NCBI GenBank assembly: GCA_963848115.1 | Contig: CAWKCP010000016.1 | Location: 186,001-250,000, forward strand | Direction: 5' to 3' | Length of the DNA stretch: 64,000 bases | From: JAWKOK01 sp963848115 | GTDB lineage: Bacteria > Chloroflexota > Anaerolineae > Caldilineales > Caldilineaceae | Part shown: one piece after another, positions 8,482-18,845 of the stretch | Position numbering within the stretch: position 1 is the stretch's first letter | Layout of the letters: each line of letters starts with the position of its first letter | Position numbers and translations under genes: made by a program | The notes under the pieces: generated by a model | Told to the model about the DNA's origin: nothing | What the model saw: the letters and a program-made list of their open reading frames with translations, nothing else | The model's database searches: none

Positions 8482-11246
8482 TCAAATCGTGTCCGCAAGA
8501 TTCGACTGTATACCGGCGACAACGCTCCAGATATCCTGGCCGGTTAGGTCTGCTATCGTTTCCACTGTATCGAACTCGACCAGGCAGGCTACTGCTTGTC
8601 TACGCGTATCCGCTTCGGCTGCAGGATGATCAGCCACGTAACGCAATAATGCAGTGGCCTCTTCCGGATGATCAATTTTGGAATGGACAAGAAGGCGTGC
8701 CACATCGCACAGGATCTGAAGCGCAAGTGGCGCCGCGCCGCTGCGGTTCGTCAGGAGTAGAGCTTTCTCAGACAACACGCTGGCCTCGTTCGGTTGGTCC
8801 CGCGCCAACTTCATTTTTGCCAGCAATGCCAAAGCCACTGCCTGATCAAATATGTTGCCCAACGTTCGCGCCATTTCCAAGCTTTCCATCAGCAGTGCCT
8901 CGACGCTATCTTGGGTGCCTATTTCCATCTCCGCTGCAGCCAATGAATTTAGCGTCTGTGGCAAATGCGCGTGGATGCTCTCATTTTGGTAGAACTGTTG
9001 GGCGCGCTTGTGGAACTTGATTGCAGCATCCGGCCTGCCCCGAACCCGTTCCACCATCCCCCAACCATTATGATAGCGTGCGAGCGTATCTGCCAAGCCG
9101 GATTGAGCGCAGAGCGCGGCGCCTTCCGCCAGGTAGCCTTCTGCTTCATCGTATGCTCCAAGTATACGGCTAAGTTTTGCCAGATCATGAGCGAAAAAGC
9201 AAAGCCGACAAAGTCGTGAGAGGGTACGGAGAATCGCCAGCGCTGCTGGATCACTTGTTCAGCCTGGCGTGTTGCCATCGCATAGGCGGCACTCCAGGTT
9301 GTTCAACGAATAGGCCAGCTTGATCTGATCGCCCACCTTTTCAAAAGCATCAATGCTTGATCTGAAATTGGCGTCTGCTCGCCGGTAGTTTCCTGGAATT
9401 CGTCCACATGCGCCCGCTCACTGAGCACAATCCCCAACGCCCAGTCGTTTGCGTGTTTGGCTGCCACCTTCATCGCTTCATCGAACAAGTTTTCGGCCGT
9501 TTCGAGTTGCCCTAAATAGTATTGCGCCAGTGCGACTTGACTGAAAAGATCGGACAGGTGCACAGGATGCAGAACTGGGTCATCCAGCAGCAGCCGGATA
9601 TCGTCCAGGCTCGTCGATCGACTACGCCAACGCGACGCAGAGTAGCCCCTAATACATGGACAGAGCGCCCCGAATACCCGGTCGGATGTCTGTTGGATCA
9701 GAGTTGGATCGAATCGTTTCGCTCGCCGCATGAAAAGAGTGCTGTACCCGCCTGGCAACGGCCGCTTCTGTCGCAGTATTGATGTAGACTATCCATCATC
9801 CGGTAGATCCCATCACCATCACCATCTTCGACCAACCAGCGCCATGCAAGCAGGACATTCTCAAGGTCATCTTCAATCAGCTTACCGGCTTTGAGTTGGG
9901 TGTCGGCATACAGATATGGATTCAGCCGTTCCATCAACGCTGCAAAGTAAGCAGCATGCGCAGCCATTTTCCTGGAACGGCCTTGGGCGGAATCGATGGA
10001 TTGTCACGAGCTACATGTCATGTCAGAACGAAATTATTGTCCGTGTCAGGAGCGACTTGTCGATCAGCGACAGCAGAGTGATCGGCGTGGCCCCACTCAC
10101 GGCCGTCGCTGCATCATACGTGAAGCCATTGCGGAAAATGGACAGATGGCTGAAGACTCGTTGCTCTTGTGGTGGAAGCTGCACCCATGTGGAATGAAAA
10201 ACGGCGCGAATGCTGCGGTGTCGATCCGGTATGTCGCGTTGTCTGGTGGCAAGAAAATCAATGCTGCGCTCAACTTGGGATGCAATCTCCGTCGCTTGCA
10301 TAACCCGTATCCAATTAGCCGCCAGCTCAAGACCCAGTGGCATCCCATCGACCAATTGGCAGATATGGGTGACAGCGGTCTCGTTCCCAGTTAACCCAAA
10401 TTCAGCCCGCACCTGCTGTGCACGTTTGACAAAGAGCTGCACTGCCGCACCATCTGCCACCGCCATGTTTTTTGGCATTGGTAGCCCGTGCAAGTCAATC
10501 ACCCATTCATGCCGAATGTTCAGCCGTTCGTGGGAGCTGATCAGCAACTTCACACCAGGTGCAGCAACCAAGATGTGTTCAATTAGATCGGCTTCCGTGA
10601 TCAGTTGTTCAAAGTTGTCCAGCACGATCAGCATCCGCTGATCGCTCAGTCGGTCAAGTAGCGTCTGCTCGGGTTGCGAACTGTGCGAGACGGAAAAACC
10701 GATTGCATCAGCGATTGCCGGCACGAGCGACATGCGGTCGTACAGGGCCGCCAGAGGGACACAATAGATACCGTCCGTAAATTGGTCACGATTGCGCTGG
10801 GCTTCGGCTGCCGCCAAGCTAAGCCGTGTCTTGCCCATCCCACCCGGTCCGAGAATGGTCACAAGCCGTTTGTCTGGTTCGGAGAGTAGCGTCTTTAGCT
10901 CAGCTAGTTCCGCTTCTCGACCGATGAAGGATGTTGGTTGTTGGAGTAGATTGTGCGGAATCGGAGCGAACGTAGCGGAATGTTCAGCCGGTGCGATGGG
11001 TACGGCAACAGCGTCCACCCACAGCCCTCGCGCCATGTTGATGAACTTGTCCCGGTCAGCCGCTTCAACAGCCAAGTGATCGGCCAGCAACTCGGCCATG
11101 CCGCGCGATGGGCGACGCTCATCGCGTTCGATTTTTTTTACCGTAACCAGCGCACATCCCACCTGCTCTGCCAGTGCCGTCTGGGTCAAGTCCAGTGCTT
11201 TGCGCTGTCGCCGTACCCAGTAGCCGAACGAGGTGATCTGTTCCAC
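8482..11246 (-). pseudogene. HTH / NB-ARC ATPase / TPR transcriptional regulator, broken in several places
   Basis: The N-terminal 407 residues are intact. An XRE-type helix-turn-helix lies at about residues 8-58, Walker A (GPGGMGKT) at 133-140, Walker B (MLIVLDNFEQL) at 205-215, and a GMPLGLELAANWIR motif typical of NB-ARC/AfsR-type ATPases follows. The frame stops at 10023 and recognisable protein continues in other frames: LENVLLAWRWLVEDG (about 9967-9780), LSDLFSQVALAQYYLGQLETAENLFDEA (about 9600-9330) and a TPR block RPDAAIKFHKRAQQFYQN (from 9096) that ends at 8482. At least four breaks are needed. It faces the DUF4242 gene. Such proteins are signal-responsive regulators; the target is unknown. 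It is the most damaged gene in the window, so real decay is possible here. Confidence 0.75.
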
Positions 11247-11629
11247 ACGTGCTCCATTTCATTCCCAGTCTATCGGTGGCAAAAATCAGTCCCTGAAGTT
11301 GACCCACCGGTATAAGGCAAAGGATGAGCGAACTCAAGTATGGTTTTCGGGTGGCACGAGACCATCCATTTGGGTCGCAAAGGTCATCGCATACGGTGAG
11401 TCGTCAAGGCTGTTTTGGGGACGTATCCCTTTTTGTATCCCCAGCGCCGTCACAACGGTACACCAAAAGCATACCTGCCGGCCGACCATTCGTGGTTCAA
11501 TGGTAGAGCGTCATCAAGCAGTGTGCGCTCCGATCAATAAATGGCCGACGCATACGTCGATATTTGTCAGGGACAATCAATTCATGATGAGCGTCTCGCA
11601 AAAAGCCTGAAGGCTGAAAGGAACCTACC
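11247..11629. other. Intergenic region, no gene seen
   Basis: This gap lies between the broken regulator (leftward) and the DUF4242 gene (rightward). Around 11495-11550 there is a tRNA-D-arm-like sequence, but it lacks a full cloverleaf and I do not call it. The right end carries AAAGGAACC, a plausible ribosome binding site for the DUF4242 start. I see no convincing promoter. Confidence 0.35.
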
Positions 11630-11905
11630 ATGCCAAAGTATGTCATCGAACGTGAAATTCCTGGAATCGGCAACGTATCTGCGCAGGAAGCTGCCGGCAT
11701 TGCCCAACAATCGTGCAGCGTCTTGACGGCAATGGGGCCACAGATTCAATGGCTTCACAGCTATGTGGTGGAAAACAAGACCTACTGCATCTACATTGCC
11801 CCGTCCGAAGCAGAAATCCGCCAGCACGCGGAGACTGCCGGCTTTCCTACCAACAGCATCAGCGAGGTCAAGGGGATCATTGATCCGGTTACAGCGGAAG
11901 GCTGA
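11630..11905 (+). CDS. DUF4242 domain-containing protein
   Basis: A complete 91-residue member of the DUF4242 family, small ferredoxin-like alpha-beta proteins that include the nickel-binding actinobacterial protein SCO4226. The whole family pattern is visible: MPKYVIEREIPG at the start, AQQSCSVLTAMGPQIQWLHSYV in the middle, then YCIYIAPSEAEIRQHAETAGFP and a VKGIIDPVTAE ending. Several His and Cys residues could bind metal. The start is firm, with AAAGGAACC just upstream. It is single-gene and convergent with the GH42 operon, with a perfect palindrome between them that could terminate both. The function is not known beyond possible metal binding. Confidence 0.92.
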   Translation: MPKYVIEREIPGIGNVSAQEAAGIAQQSCSVLTAMGPQIQWLHSYVVENKTYCIYIAPSEAEIRQHAETAGFPTNSISEVKGIIDPVTAEG

Positions 11906-11930
11906 GTTTCGTCGCCATTTGCCGGGCAAG

Positions 11931-11990
11931 ATAGAAAAGCCGGGATATCCACGTCAGGTCGACCTGACGTGGATATCCCGGCTTTTCTAT
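11931..11990. terminator. 60-bp perfect palindrome, likely bidirectional terminator
   Basis: Two exact 30-base arms meet at 11960/11961 with no spacer (centre GGTCGACC). Each strand reads AAAAGCCGGGAT on the way in and ATCCCGGCTTTT on the way out, so a GC-rich stem followed by a T run forms in both directions. It lies between the convergent DUF4242 and GH42 genes, the expected place for a shared intrinsic terminator. A stem this long with no unpaired loop is unusual. Confidence 0.75.
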
Positions 11991-12074
11991 GACGGATCGA
12001 TAGGCTGGGTTGCACGTTTTCGCGGGTAGCAGCAAACGACATGACATTCACCCACTTACGGACGCCGCGTCCGC

Positions 12075-14169
12075 CTACCCAAGCGCGATGACGGTCACAT
12101 CCCGCGCAGGACAGGTGAGCGTAACGGTCCGGCCATCTACAACTGCGTCCGCTCCCCACAGCGTATTGCCGGATGAGAACGGACCCCATGCTGATCCGAG
12201 GTGGAGACGAACAGGCCGCTCCTGGCGGGTCGGATTGGCCACCCAGAGGTAGACGCCGCCGTCGCCGTCGTGGACGCGGGCTTTGACCTGTGGATCGCTG
12301 CAAACCACGTGCTGTTCCTGCCCGCCGAAGGACAGCAGTTCTTTGAAGAAGGGCGCCGAGCCTTCGGGTGCATGGGTCCCATGTCCGTAGCCGGCCATGG
12401 TGCCGATGAGCCGCGTGCGCCCCTTGCCGAACTGGTTATCCACAACGGCAACGCGGCCGTCTGCATACCAGCCGGTCGCCGTGCCGGTTGTCGGCAGGTA
12501 GGCCTGCAAGTAGATGCCGCCCCAGACTGGTGTGCCGTTGAAGTTGAGTTGCTCTTCGTCGAGCAGATCGGGTACGAATTCGACATAGCTCTCGCGTGCG
12601 CCGAAGAGTTCATCCAGGCCGTAGTTGGGCTGGACCTGGCCGACATGGCCGCGGTCGCCGAAGTAGGCCGGGCAGCCCTCGGAGACAAGCGTACCGCCCG
12701 CAGCGACCCAGTCACGCAGCTTCCCGGCAGTCTCTCTTGCTGAGCATGACCGGGAACGGCAGATAGAGCAGTGAGCGCTCGTCGATGTCGTCGATGTGAA
12801 CCCAATCGGCCTGGACATTGTTGTCGAAGAAGCCCTGATAGGCCCCCTGCATCGATTTTGCGTAGAAGTCGGTGTTGCCCTGCTGCGAATAGTCGAAGAT
12901 CTGGGTTTCTGGCACATAGACGATGCCGATCTCACCCTTGATCGGTCGCGACTCCCAGAGCTTCTCCTGCGCCGGGGCCGCCGTCCACTTGCCGACCTTG
13001 CTCACCATCTCGGAGCGCGGCGTACGAGAACCATCCATGCCATAGCCGCCGAAGGCGCCGAAAAGCGGGCCGTCCAAGAGCGGTCGCCAGCGCAGATAGA
13101 GCAGACCCGTTGCTCCGCACATGAAGCTGGTCATGTCCCAGTAGCGAATGTCCTCGGGTGCGGCGATGCGGCCTTCGTCACGTGGTTTGTTGAGCACATT
13201 CTGCGCCAACCAAAGCGGTCCGGCGTAGGCCTCGGCATGCCAGAAGGGCTTGCCACGCGAACTGGCGCGCACCAGGTCGACCGCGTGGATTTGCTTCCAC
13301 GGTTCGTCGCCGTGACGGGACGAACCCCACGTGTAGCCATAGGCTTCGGCCAGGTCTGCCGCACGCCAATCATCGGCTGCGGCAGGGGCCATTCGATTCA
13401 GACTGCCGACAACGCCGTGGGCGATGACCGGCACGTCGGCGTCAATGCTGCGGATCAGATCGACGCGCCATTTCATCAATTCATAGGCGTTGTCGATGCG
13501 GAATTCCAGCCAGTCCATCACATGCGGGTGTTGACCCAGGTTGCGCGGCGGAGAGATGTCGTCCCACTCAGCAAAGCTGTAGCGGCCCCAGGCTTTGCCC
13601 AATGTGCGCAGATCGCCGTATTTCTTCTCAAGCCAGACCCTGAACTTGGCGGCCGTGCCGTCACAGTAGCAGGTGTCCACGCCGATGTTGCACTCATTCC
13701 AGATGTCGTAGCCGCCGAGTCCGGGGTGATCCTTGTAGCGGGCGACCAGCTCACGCAGCCAGCGCTCGGCCGCGGCTTTGGCGTCTTCGTTGTCATAGCA
13801 GAGGCCGGGGAAACCGCCGACGCCGCAACTGCCGCTGATGTGGCTCTCGACCTTCTGGCCGTCGCGTTTTTCGAAACGGGAGTCGGCATATTTGCGGAAC
13901 GCCCACTCCGGCGCAGACGTGATCATCTCAGCGATGATGGTCTTTATGCCGTTTTCGGCGGCCAGATCTAGCTGACGATCATAGTCAGACCAGTCGTAGA
14001 CGCCGGGTTCGATCTCCACGGCGTTCCAGCAAAACCAGTGGCGGAAGATGTTCATGCCGTCCTCGGAAGCGGTGCCGTAGTCGCGAGCCCAGTCAGGTTT
14101 GGGCGGATTGGTCTTGCGAAAGTAGACGGCGCCGTAAGGAAATTTGGGAAGCGTGTTCGGGAAACTCAT
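12075..14169 (-). pseudogene. GH42-type beta-galactosidase, one frameshift near 12720
   Basis: A glycoside hydrolase family 42-like enzyme of about 697 residues. The start at 14169 (MSFPNTLPKFPYGAVYF) has GGAG upstream. The catalytic barrel shows GMNIFRHWFCWNAVEIEPGVYDW, the acid/base Glu in DIWNECN (about residue 159) and the probable nucleophile Glu in FWHAEAYAGP (about residue 313). Near 12720 the frame must change to continue with LRDWVAAGGTLVSEG, the trimerisation domain and the C-terminal beta domain, ending at 12075. No signal peptide is seen, so it would act in the cytoplasm on imported oligosaccharides. It is the last gene of the importer operon, about 150 bases after DppF. The break looks like a one-base insertion. 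Confidence 0.85.
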
Positions 14170-14321
14170 TGATTGCTCCAGTCTAGTTAAGAGTAGGGAT
14201 GTTAATTCAATAGGCACATAGGACGCCTGAAGTTTGACGCCTGAAGTTCTCACATAATCGGCGAAGAGACATGCCCGCCAGATGTTGCTTGACTGTTCAA
14301 TGTTATTAGGTTTCGCCCACA

Positions 14322-15401
14322 TCAAGTCGGTCGCAGATCCTTGACCGCTACGACACCACGCAGGTCCAATTCTTCGGCAAAATGACAGGCGACCTGATGC
14401 CCGTCGCCCACATCCCGCAGTTCAGGCTTATCGGTACTGCATCGATCTTGAGCGTACTGACATCGAGGATGGAAATAGCAGCCGGTGGGCGGATTTGCCG
14501 GATCGGCGACGTCGCCTCTCAGAATGATGCGATCCTTGTGTTGGCGCATCAAAGGGTTCGGTTTGGGCACCGCGGACAACAACGCTTCGGTGTAGGGATG
14601 CGCCGGTTGGCGGAAAAGGGTCTTGGTCGGCGCGACTTCGACAATATTGCCCACATACATCACGGCGACCCGATCACACAGATATTCGATGACGCTTAGA
14701 TCGTGGGAGATAAAGAGATAGGTCAGGTCAAATTCGTCCTGCAGGTCCTGCAAGAGGTTGAGGATCTGGGCGCGTACCGAAACGTCCAACGCCGAGACAG
14801 CCTCGTCGGCCACAACCAGCCGCGGGTCCAACGCCAGGGCGCGGGCGATGCTGATGCGCTGGCGTTCGCCGCCGCTGAAGGCGTGGGGGTAGCGCTGCAT
14901 GTACTCCGGCCGCAGACCAACGCGGGCCAGCAGCGATGCGACCTTCTCCTCCAACTCCCTGCCCGACATGTTTTGGTTGACCCGCAACGGTTCGCCCACG
15001 ATCTCCAGTACCGGCAGACGCGGATTAAGCGAAGAGTAGGGATCCTGAAAGATCATGCGCACCTGCCGGCGGTAGGGCAGAAGCTCTTTCTTATCCAATG
15101 GCAGTAGATCGGTGACGCTGTCGTCCACTTCCCGGAAGAGCAGTTCTCCGCCGGTTGGTTCATAGGCGCGTACCACACAGCGACCGACGGTGGTCTTGCC
15201 GCAGCCGCTTTCCCCCACCAGGCCCAGCGTCTCTCTGGCGGCGATGGAAAAGTTGACGTTGTCCACCGCTTTGACGTAGCCGACGGTTTTGCGGAAGACG
15301 CCTTTTTGGATAGGGAAATACATCCGCAGGTTGCGCACGTCCAGCAGGGGACCATTTTCGACAGATTGGGTGTCATTCGCAACAATCGTTGTTTCTGCCA
15401 T
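14322..15401 (-). CDS. ABC transporter ATP-binding protein, Dpp/OppF type
   Basis: The second ATPase of an oligopeptide/dipeptide-type importer. Visible are Walker A GESGCGKTT, the Q-loop in RMIFQDPYSSLNPR, the signature FSGGERQRISIARAL, Walker B RLVVADEAVSALD and the switch His in YLFISHDLSV. A C-terminal oligopeptide-transporter extension with a Cys-rich HPRCQYAQDRC block follows, usual in DppD/F proteins. The ATG at 15401 is preferred over the longer frame because the family starts here and the preceding ATPase gene stops only four bases away. About 359 residues. It sits between DppD and GH42 in an operon with two glycosidases, so the cargo is more likely an oligosaccharide than a peptide. 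Confidence 0.88.
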   Translation of the reverse strand: MAETTIVANDTQSVENGPLLDVRNLRMYFPIQKGVFRKTVGYVKAVDNVNFSIAARETLGLVGESGCGKTTVGRCVVRAYEPTGGELLFREVDDSVTDLLPLDKKELLPYRRQVRMIFQDPYSSLNPRLPVLEIVGEPLRVNQNMSGRELEEKVASLLARVGLRPEYMQRYPHAFSGGERQRISIARALALDPRLVVADEAVSALDVSVRAQILNLLQDLQDEFDLTYLFISHDLSVIEYLCDRVAVMYVGNIVEVAPTKTLFRQPAHPYTEALLSAVPKPNPLMRQHKDRIILRGDVADPANPPTGCYFHPRCQYAQDRCSTDKPELRDVGDGHQVACHFAEELDLRGVVAVKDLRPT

Positions 15402-15405
15402 CGCT

Positions 15406-16488
15406 CTAGGCGTCCTCTCTGTTTTTTGTGTCAACGCCCACCGAATTGGCGGCCATGGCCTCCTCTGCACCGCCGTAGAGCAGACAGCGCACCTCTCGCC
15501 CCTCATCCAGCCAGATAACCTGAGGCGTGATCTGGTCACAGATGCCGGGCATCATCTGATCGCAGCGGTTGTGGAACTGGCAACCGGATGGCCGCGCATA
15601 GGGATGGGGAATCATGCCTTTGATCGAGTCAAGACGGTCGCGCTCGGCTAGGCCAAGGGTGGGGATGGATCGCAGAAGCGCCTGGGTGTAAGGATGTTTG
15701 GGTTCAAAGAAAATCTCATTGACGGTGCCCTGCTCGACCACTTCGCCCAGATACATGACGATCACGTCGTCGGCCATCTCGGCCACGACACCCAGGTCGT
15801 GGGTGATGAACATGATCGCCATGCCTGTCTCTTCCTGCAACTCGACCATCAGCTCCAGGATCTGGGCCTGTGTGGTCACATCCAGCGCCGTGGTCGGCTC
15901 GTCAGCAATGAGCAACGTCGGGTGACAAGAGAGCGCCATGGCGATCATGGCACGCTGGAGCATACCGCCGCTCAACTGGAAGGTATAGCTGTCGATGCGC
16001 ATTTCAGGCTGAGGGATGCCCACGCGATGCAGTAGCTCGATGGCCCGTTTGCGCGCCTCCGTCTTGGAAACGGGCGTGTGCAGGCGGATGGCCTCGATGA
16101 TCTGGTTGCCGATAGTATGGACCGGACTCATGGAGGTCATCGGTTCCTGGAAGATCATGGCGATGTCTTTGCCACGGATGTCGCGTATCTCGCTGCCCGT
16201 GCGATCAAGCTGCGCCAAATCGACGACATCGGTCGTCACGCTGCTGTTGTTCTTGGCAGGATCGCGGTGAAAGAGAATCTCACCCGCGACGACCTTCCCC
16301 GGCGGCGACACGATGTTGATGATCGAGCGTGCGGTCACGCTCTTGCCGCAACCGCTCTCACCCACCACGCACATGGTGCGGTTGCGGTACATTCGAAAAT
16401 CGACGCCGTTGACCGCTTTGATCATGCCTTCGTCGAGGAAAAAATAGGTCTGGAGGTCTTTGACATCCAGCAGGATATCATCTTTCAT
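15406..16488 (-). CDS. ABC transporter ATP-binding protein, Dpp/OppD type
   Basis: The first ATPase of the importer, 360 residues. It has Walker A GESGCGKSV, the Q-loop MIFQEPMTSMSP, the signature LSGGMLQRAMIAMAL, Walker B LLIADEPTTALD and the switch His in MFITHDLGV, followed by the C-terminal block GCQFHNRCDQMMPGIC. It starts at 16488 and stops four bases before the DppF start, so the two ATPases are translationally coupled and should form the heterodimeric motor. The upstream gap to the permease holds a strong inverted repeat (16513-16614). The protein is cytoplasmic and membrane-associated. Assignment to the DppD class is firm; the oligosaccharide cargo is inferred from neighbours. Confidence 0.9.
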   Translation of the reverse strand: MKDDILLDVKDLQTYFFLDEGMIKAVNGVDFRMYRNRTMCVVGESGCGKSVTARSIINIVSPPGKVVAGEILFHRDPAKNNSSVTTDVVDLAQLDRTGSEIRDIRGKDIAMIFQEPMTSMSPVHTIGNQIIEAIRLHTPVSKTEARKRAIELLHRVGIPQPEMRIDSYTFQLSGGMLQRAMIAMALSCHPTLLIADEPTTALDVTTQAQILELMVELQEETGMAIMFITHDLGVVAEMADDVIVMYLGEVVEQGTVNEIFFEPKHPYTQALLRSIPTLGLAERDRLDSIKGMIPHPYARPSGCQFHNRCDQMMPGICDQITPQVIWLDEGREVRCLLYGGAEEAMAANSVGVDTKNREDA

Positions 16489-16512
16489 CCAATGAACTCC
16501 GTGAGCGATCTT

Positions 16513-16614
16513 AATTCACCGCGGATTCTCCGGATTTCACGGATAAACGCGGATTCTCTTTCTCTAGAAAAAATCCGCGGCAATCCGAAAGATTCGGAGA
16601 ATCCGCGGTGAATT
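16513..16614. repeat. Fold-back repeat with perfect 20-base arms (GCGGATT type)
   Basis: Arms 16513-16532 and 16595-16614 are exact reverse complements (AATTCACCGCGGATTCTCCG on the left). The interior repeats GCGGATT/AATCCGC words and can pair further. It lies between the DppC and DppD genes inside the operon, so it would be transcribed and could form a stable stem that affects mRNA processing. Related copies lie near 21.0 and 63.4 kb. Confidence 0.8.
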
Positions 16615-16617
16615 CCT

Positions 16618-17809
16618 TTATCTTTCATATGGATCGGCCGCGTCACGCAGGCCGTCGCCCAGGAAGTTGAGCGCGAGCACGGCGATGACCACCGCGACGC
16701 CCGGCCAGAGCAGCCAGGGCGCGGTGGCGATAGAGCGCACGTTCTGGGCCTCTTTCAGGAGCACGCCCCAACTGACGACCGGCGGCCGCAAGCCCAATCC
16801 CAAAAAGCTCAACGAGGTCTCGGCCAGGATCATGGCAGGAATGGCCAGCGTGAGCGCGGCGATGATGTGGCTGGTGAAGGAAGGCACCATGTGCCGGCGG
16901 ATGATACGCATCTCTTTGACGCCGTCCAACTTGGCCGACATAACAAAATCCTCGGTGCGCAGCGTGAGAAAGCGCCCGCGCACCACACGCGCCAGGCTGG
17001 TCCAGCCGATCAACGAGAGGATGATGGTAATGCCGAAATAGATGCGCAGGGGCGGCCAGGTCAACGGCAAGGCCGCGGCCAGCGCCATCCAGAGCGGGAT
17101 GGTCGGAATCGAGCGCAGGAACTCAATCACACGCTGGATCACGTTGTCCACCCACCCGCCGTAGTAACCCGAGATGCCGCCCAGAAGGATTCCGAGCACA
17201 AAGCTCAGCGCCACGCCCAATCAGACCGATCGACATGGAGACACGGGTACCGTGGATGGTGCGACTGAGGACATCGCGGCCCAGACGATCGGCGCCCATC
17301 AAATACATGGGCTGGGTTGGATCGACCGGACCAATAAGGTGGATGTCGCCGGGAATCAGTCCCATCCATTTATAGTCCGCACCTTTGACGAAAAACGCCA
17401 CAGCGATCTTCTGCTCAGGGTCGATGACAAAGGTGCGACGCAGGGCTTCCTGGTCGATCTCCACAGCATAGCCAAAGACGTGGGGCGCGAAAGTGAGACG
17501 CCCCTCCTCGGTTCGGTCGAAGAGATGCAGCGGCTGCGGCGGTGCATACGTGTATTCGGCGTGGAAGTCGTCCTTGGGAAAGGGAGCCAAAAACTCGACG
17601 AAGATGGCGATCAAATAGATGAGGATGGTGACGATGCCGCCGGTCATGGCCAGTTTGTGCTTGCGAAACTTCCACCAGGTCAACTGCCATTGAGAGGCGA
17701 CGGATACCCGTTCCTCCTCTTGCGTATATACATCATCCGTGCTCGCATTGGCGACAGGGGCAACCGGCGTCGCCGCAGTCTGAATTGTTTCTGCCATGGT
17801 ATCGCTCAC
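16618..17809 (-). pseudogene. ABC transporter permease, Dpp/OppC type, one frameshift near 17215
   Basis: Inner-membrane permease of the DppC class. The first part (from 17809, or ATG 17797) carries an N-terminal tail, QWQLTWWKFRKHKLAMTGGIVTILIYL as the first membrane segment, a long periplasmic loop and PMYLMGADRLGRDVLSRTIHGTRVSMSIGLIG. Near 17215 the frame changes and the protein resumes with GVALSFVLGILLGGISGYYGG. The EAA loop is in this second part (TEDFVMSAKLDGVKEMRIIRRHMVPS), followed by the last membrane helices and a DAADPYER end. The 5' end overlaps the DppB stop by four bases (GTGA). Total length is near 396 residues, long for the class because of the periplasmic insertion. The single break looks like a one-base insertion. 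Confidence 0.85.
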
Positions 17810-18795
17810 TTCCCGTAGCGGATGCGTGGATCGAGTAGCGCCAACAGAATATCAGAGATCAGTGTGCCAATGATGGTCAGAATCGCCAGCATCAGGATAA
17901 AGCTGCCGGCCAGGAACATGTCCTGGGTCAGCAGCGAGCGCAACAGCAGCGGTCCGCTGGTGGGCAGGTTGAGAACGATGGCCACAATGGCCGAACCGGA
18001 AATGAGCAGAGGCAATGTCCAGCCGACCGTGCTGATGAACGGGTTGAGCGCCACCCGTACCGGGTATTTGAGTATCAGCCGCCACTCCGACATTCCCTTG
18101 GCGCGAGCTGTGTCGACGTAGGGCTTGCTGAGTTCATCGAGTAGATTGGCACGCATCACGCGGATGAGGCCCGCGGTGCCGGCCGTGCCCACGATGACAA
18201 TGGGCACCCACAGATGTTTGAGCAAGTCCCAAAATTTGTTCCAACCCCAGGCTGCGTCAATATATTCCGGCGAAAAAAGGCCGCCCACACTCTGGTTGAA
18301 ATATTTGAAGGCCACGTACATCAGAATCAACGCCAACAAAAAGTTGGGAATGGCCAGGCCGATAAAGCCGAGCAGGGTGAAGACATAGTCACCCAACGAG
18401 TACTTTTTGACCGCCGTGTAGATGCCGATCGGAAAGGCGACGGCCCAGGTGAAAAGCAGCGTCGTGATCGACAGCATCAGCGTCAACCCCAGCCGCCCCC
18501 AGATCAGCGACGAGACCGGCGCATTCAACTCGAACGACTGCCCAAAATCACCGCGCAGAACGATGCCCGTAATCCACTTCCAATATTGTATGTAGCCCGG
18601 TTGGTTCAGCCCATAACGCTGTTCGAGCGCGGCCAGCGTGGCATCATCCACCGACTCGCCGCCGGCTTCCAGGCTGGCCACGTAGGATGTGAGAAAGTCA
18701 CCCGGCGGCAGCTTGATCAACGCAAAGCTGACCATCGAGATGATGATGACCGTGGGGATCATGACAAGCATACGGCGTAAAACGTAACCTAACAT
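17806..18795 (-). CDS. ABC transporter permease, Dpp/OppB type
   Basis: A 329-residue integral membrane permease of the DppB class. The start MLGYVLRRMLVMIPTVIIISMVSFALIKLPPGDF is typical: an Arg pair, the first membrane helix, then the LPPGD motif. The EAA loop is RANLLDELSKPYVDTARAKGMSEWRLILKYPVR, which docks on the ATPases, and the protein ends in LDPRIRYGK. It overlaps the DppC start by four bases and follows the GHL6-like glycosidase by about 50 bases. It forms the transport channel together with DppC. Class assignment is firm; the transported compound is inferred from the flanking glycosidases. Confidence 0.9.
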   Translation of the reverse strand: MLGYVLRRMLVMIPTVIIISMVSFALIKLPPGDFLTSYVASLEAGGESVDDATLAALEQRYGLNQPGYIQYWKWITGIVLRGDFGQSFELNAPVSSLIWGRLGLTLMLSITTLLFTWAVAFPIGIYTAVKKYSLGDYVFTLLGFIGLAIPNFLLALILMYVAFKYFNQSVGGLFSPEYIDAAWGWNKFWDLLKHLWVPIVIVGTAGTAGLIRVMRANLLDELSKPYVDTARAKGMSEWRLILKYPVRVALNPFISTVGWTLPLLISGSAIVAIVLNLPTSGPLLLRSLLTQDMFLAGSFILMLAILTIIGTLISDILLALLDPRIRYGK

Positions 18796-18845
18796 CGATG
18801 GTTCTCCTGCCGACTACAGATAAATCTGTTCTTGTCCAGGGAAAG

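Noticed and set aside
11485..11555. tRNA-like sequence with a GGTTCAATGGTAGAGC D-arm
   Set aside because: Only the D-arm and a partial acceptor match are seen. The total is about ten bases short, the acceptor has a mismatch, the T-arm is not formed and there is no CCA.
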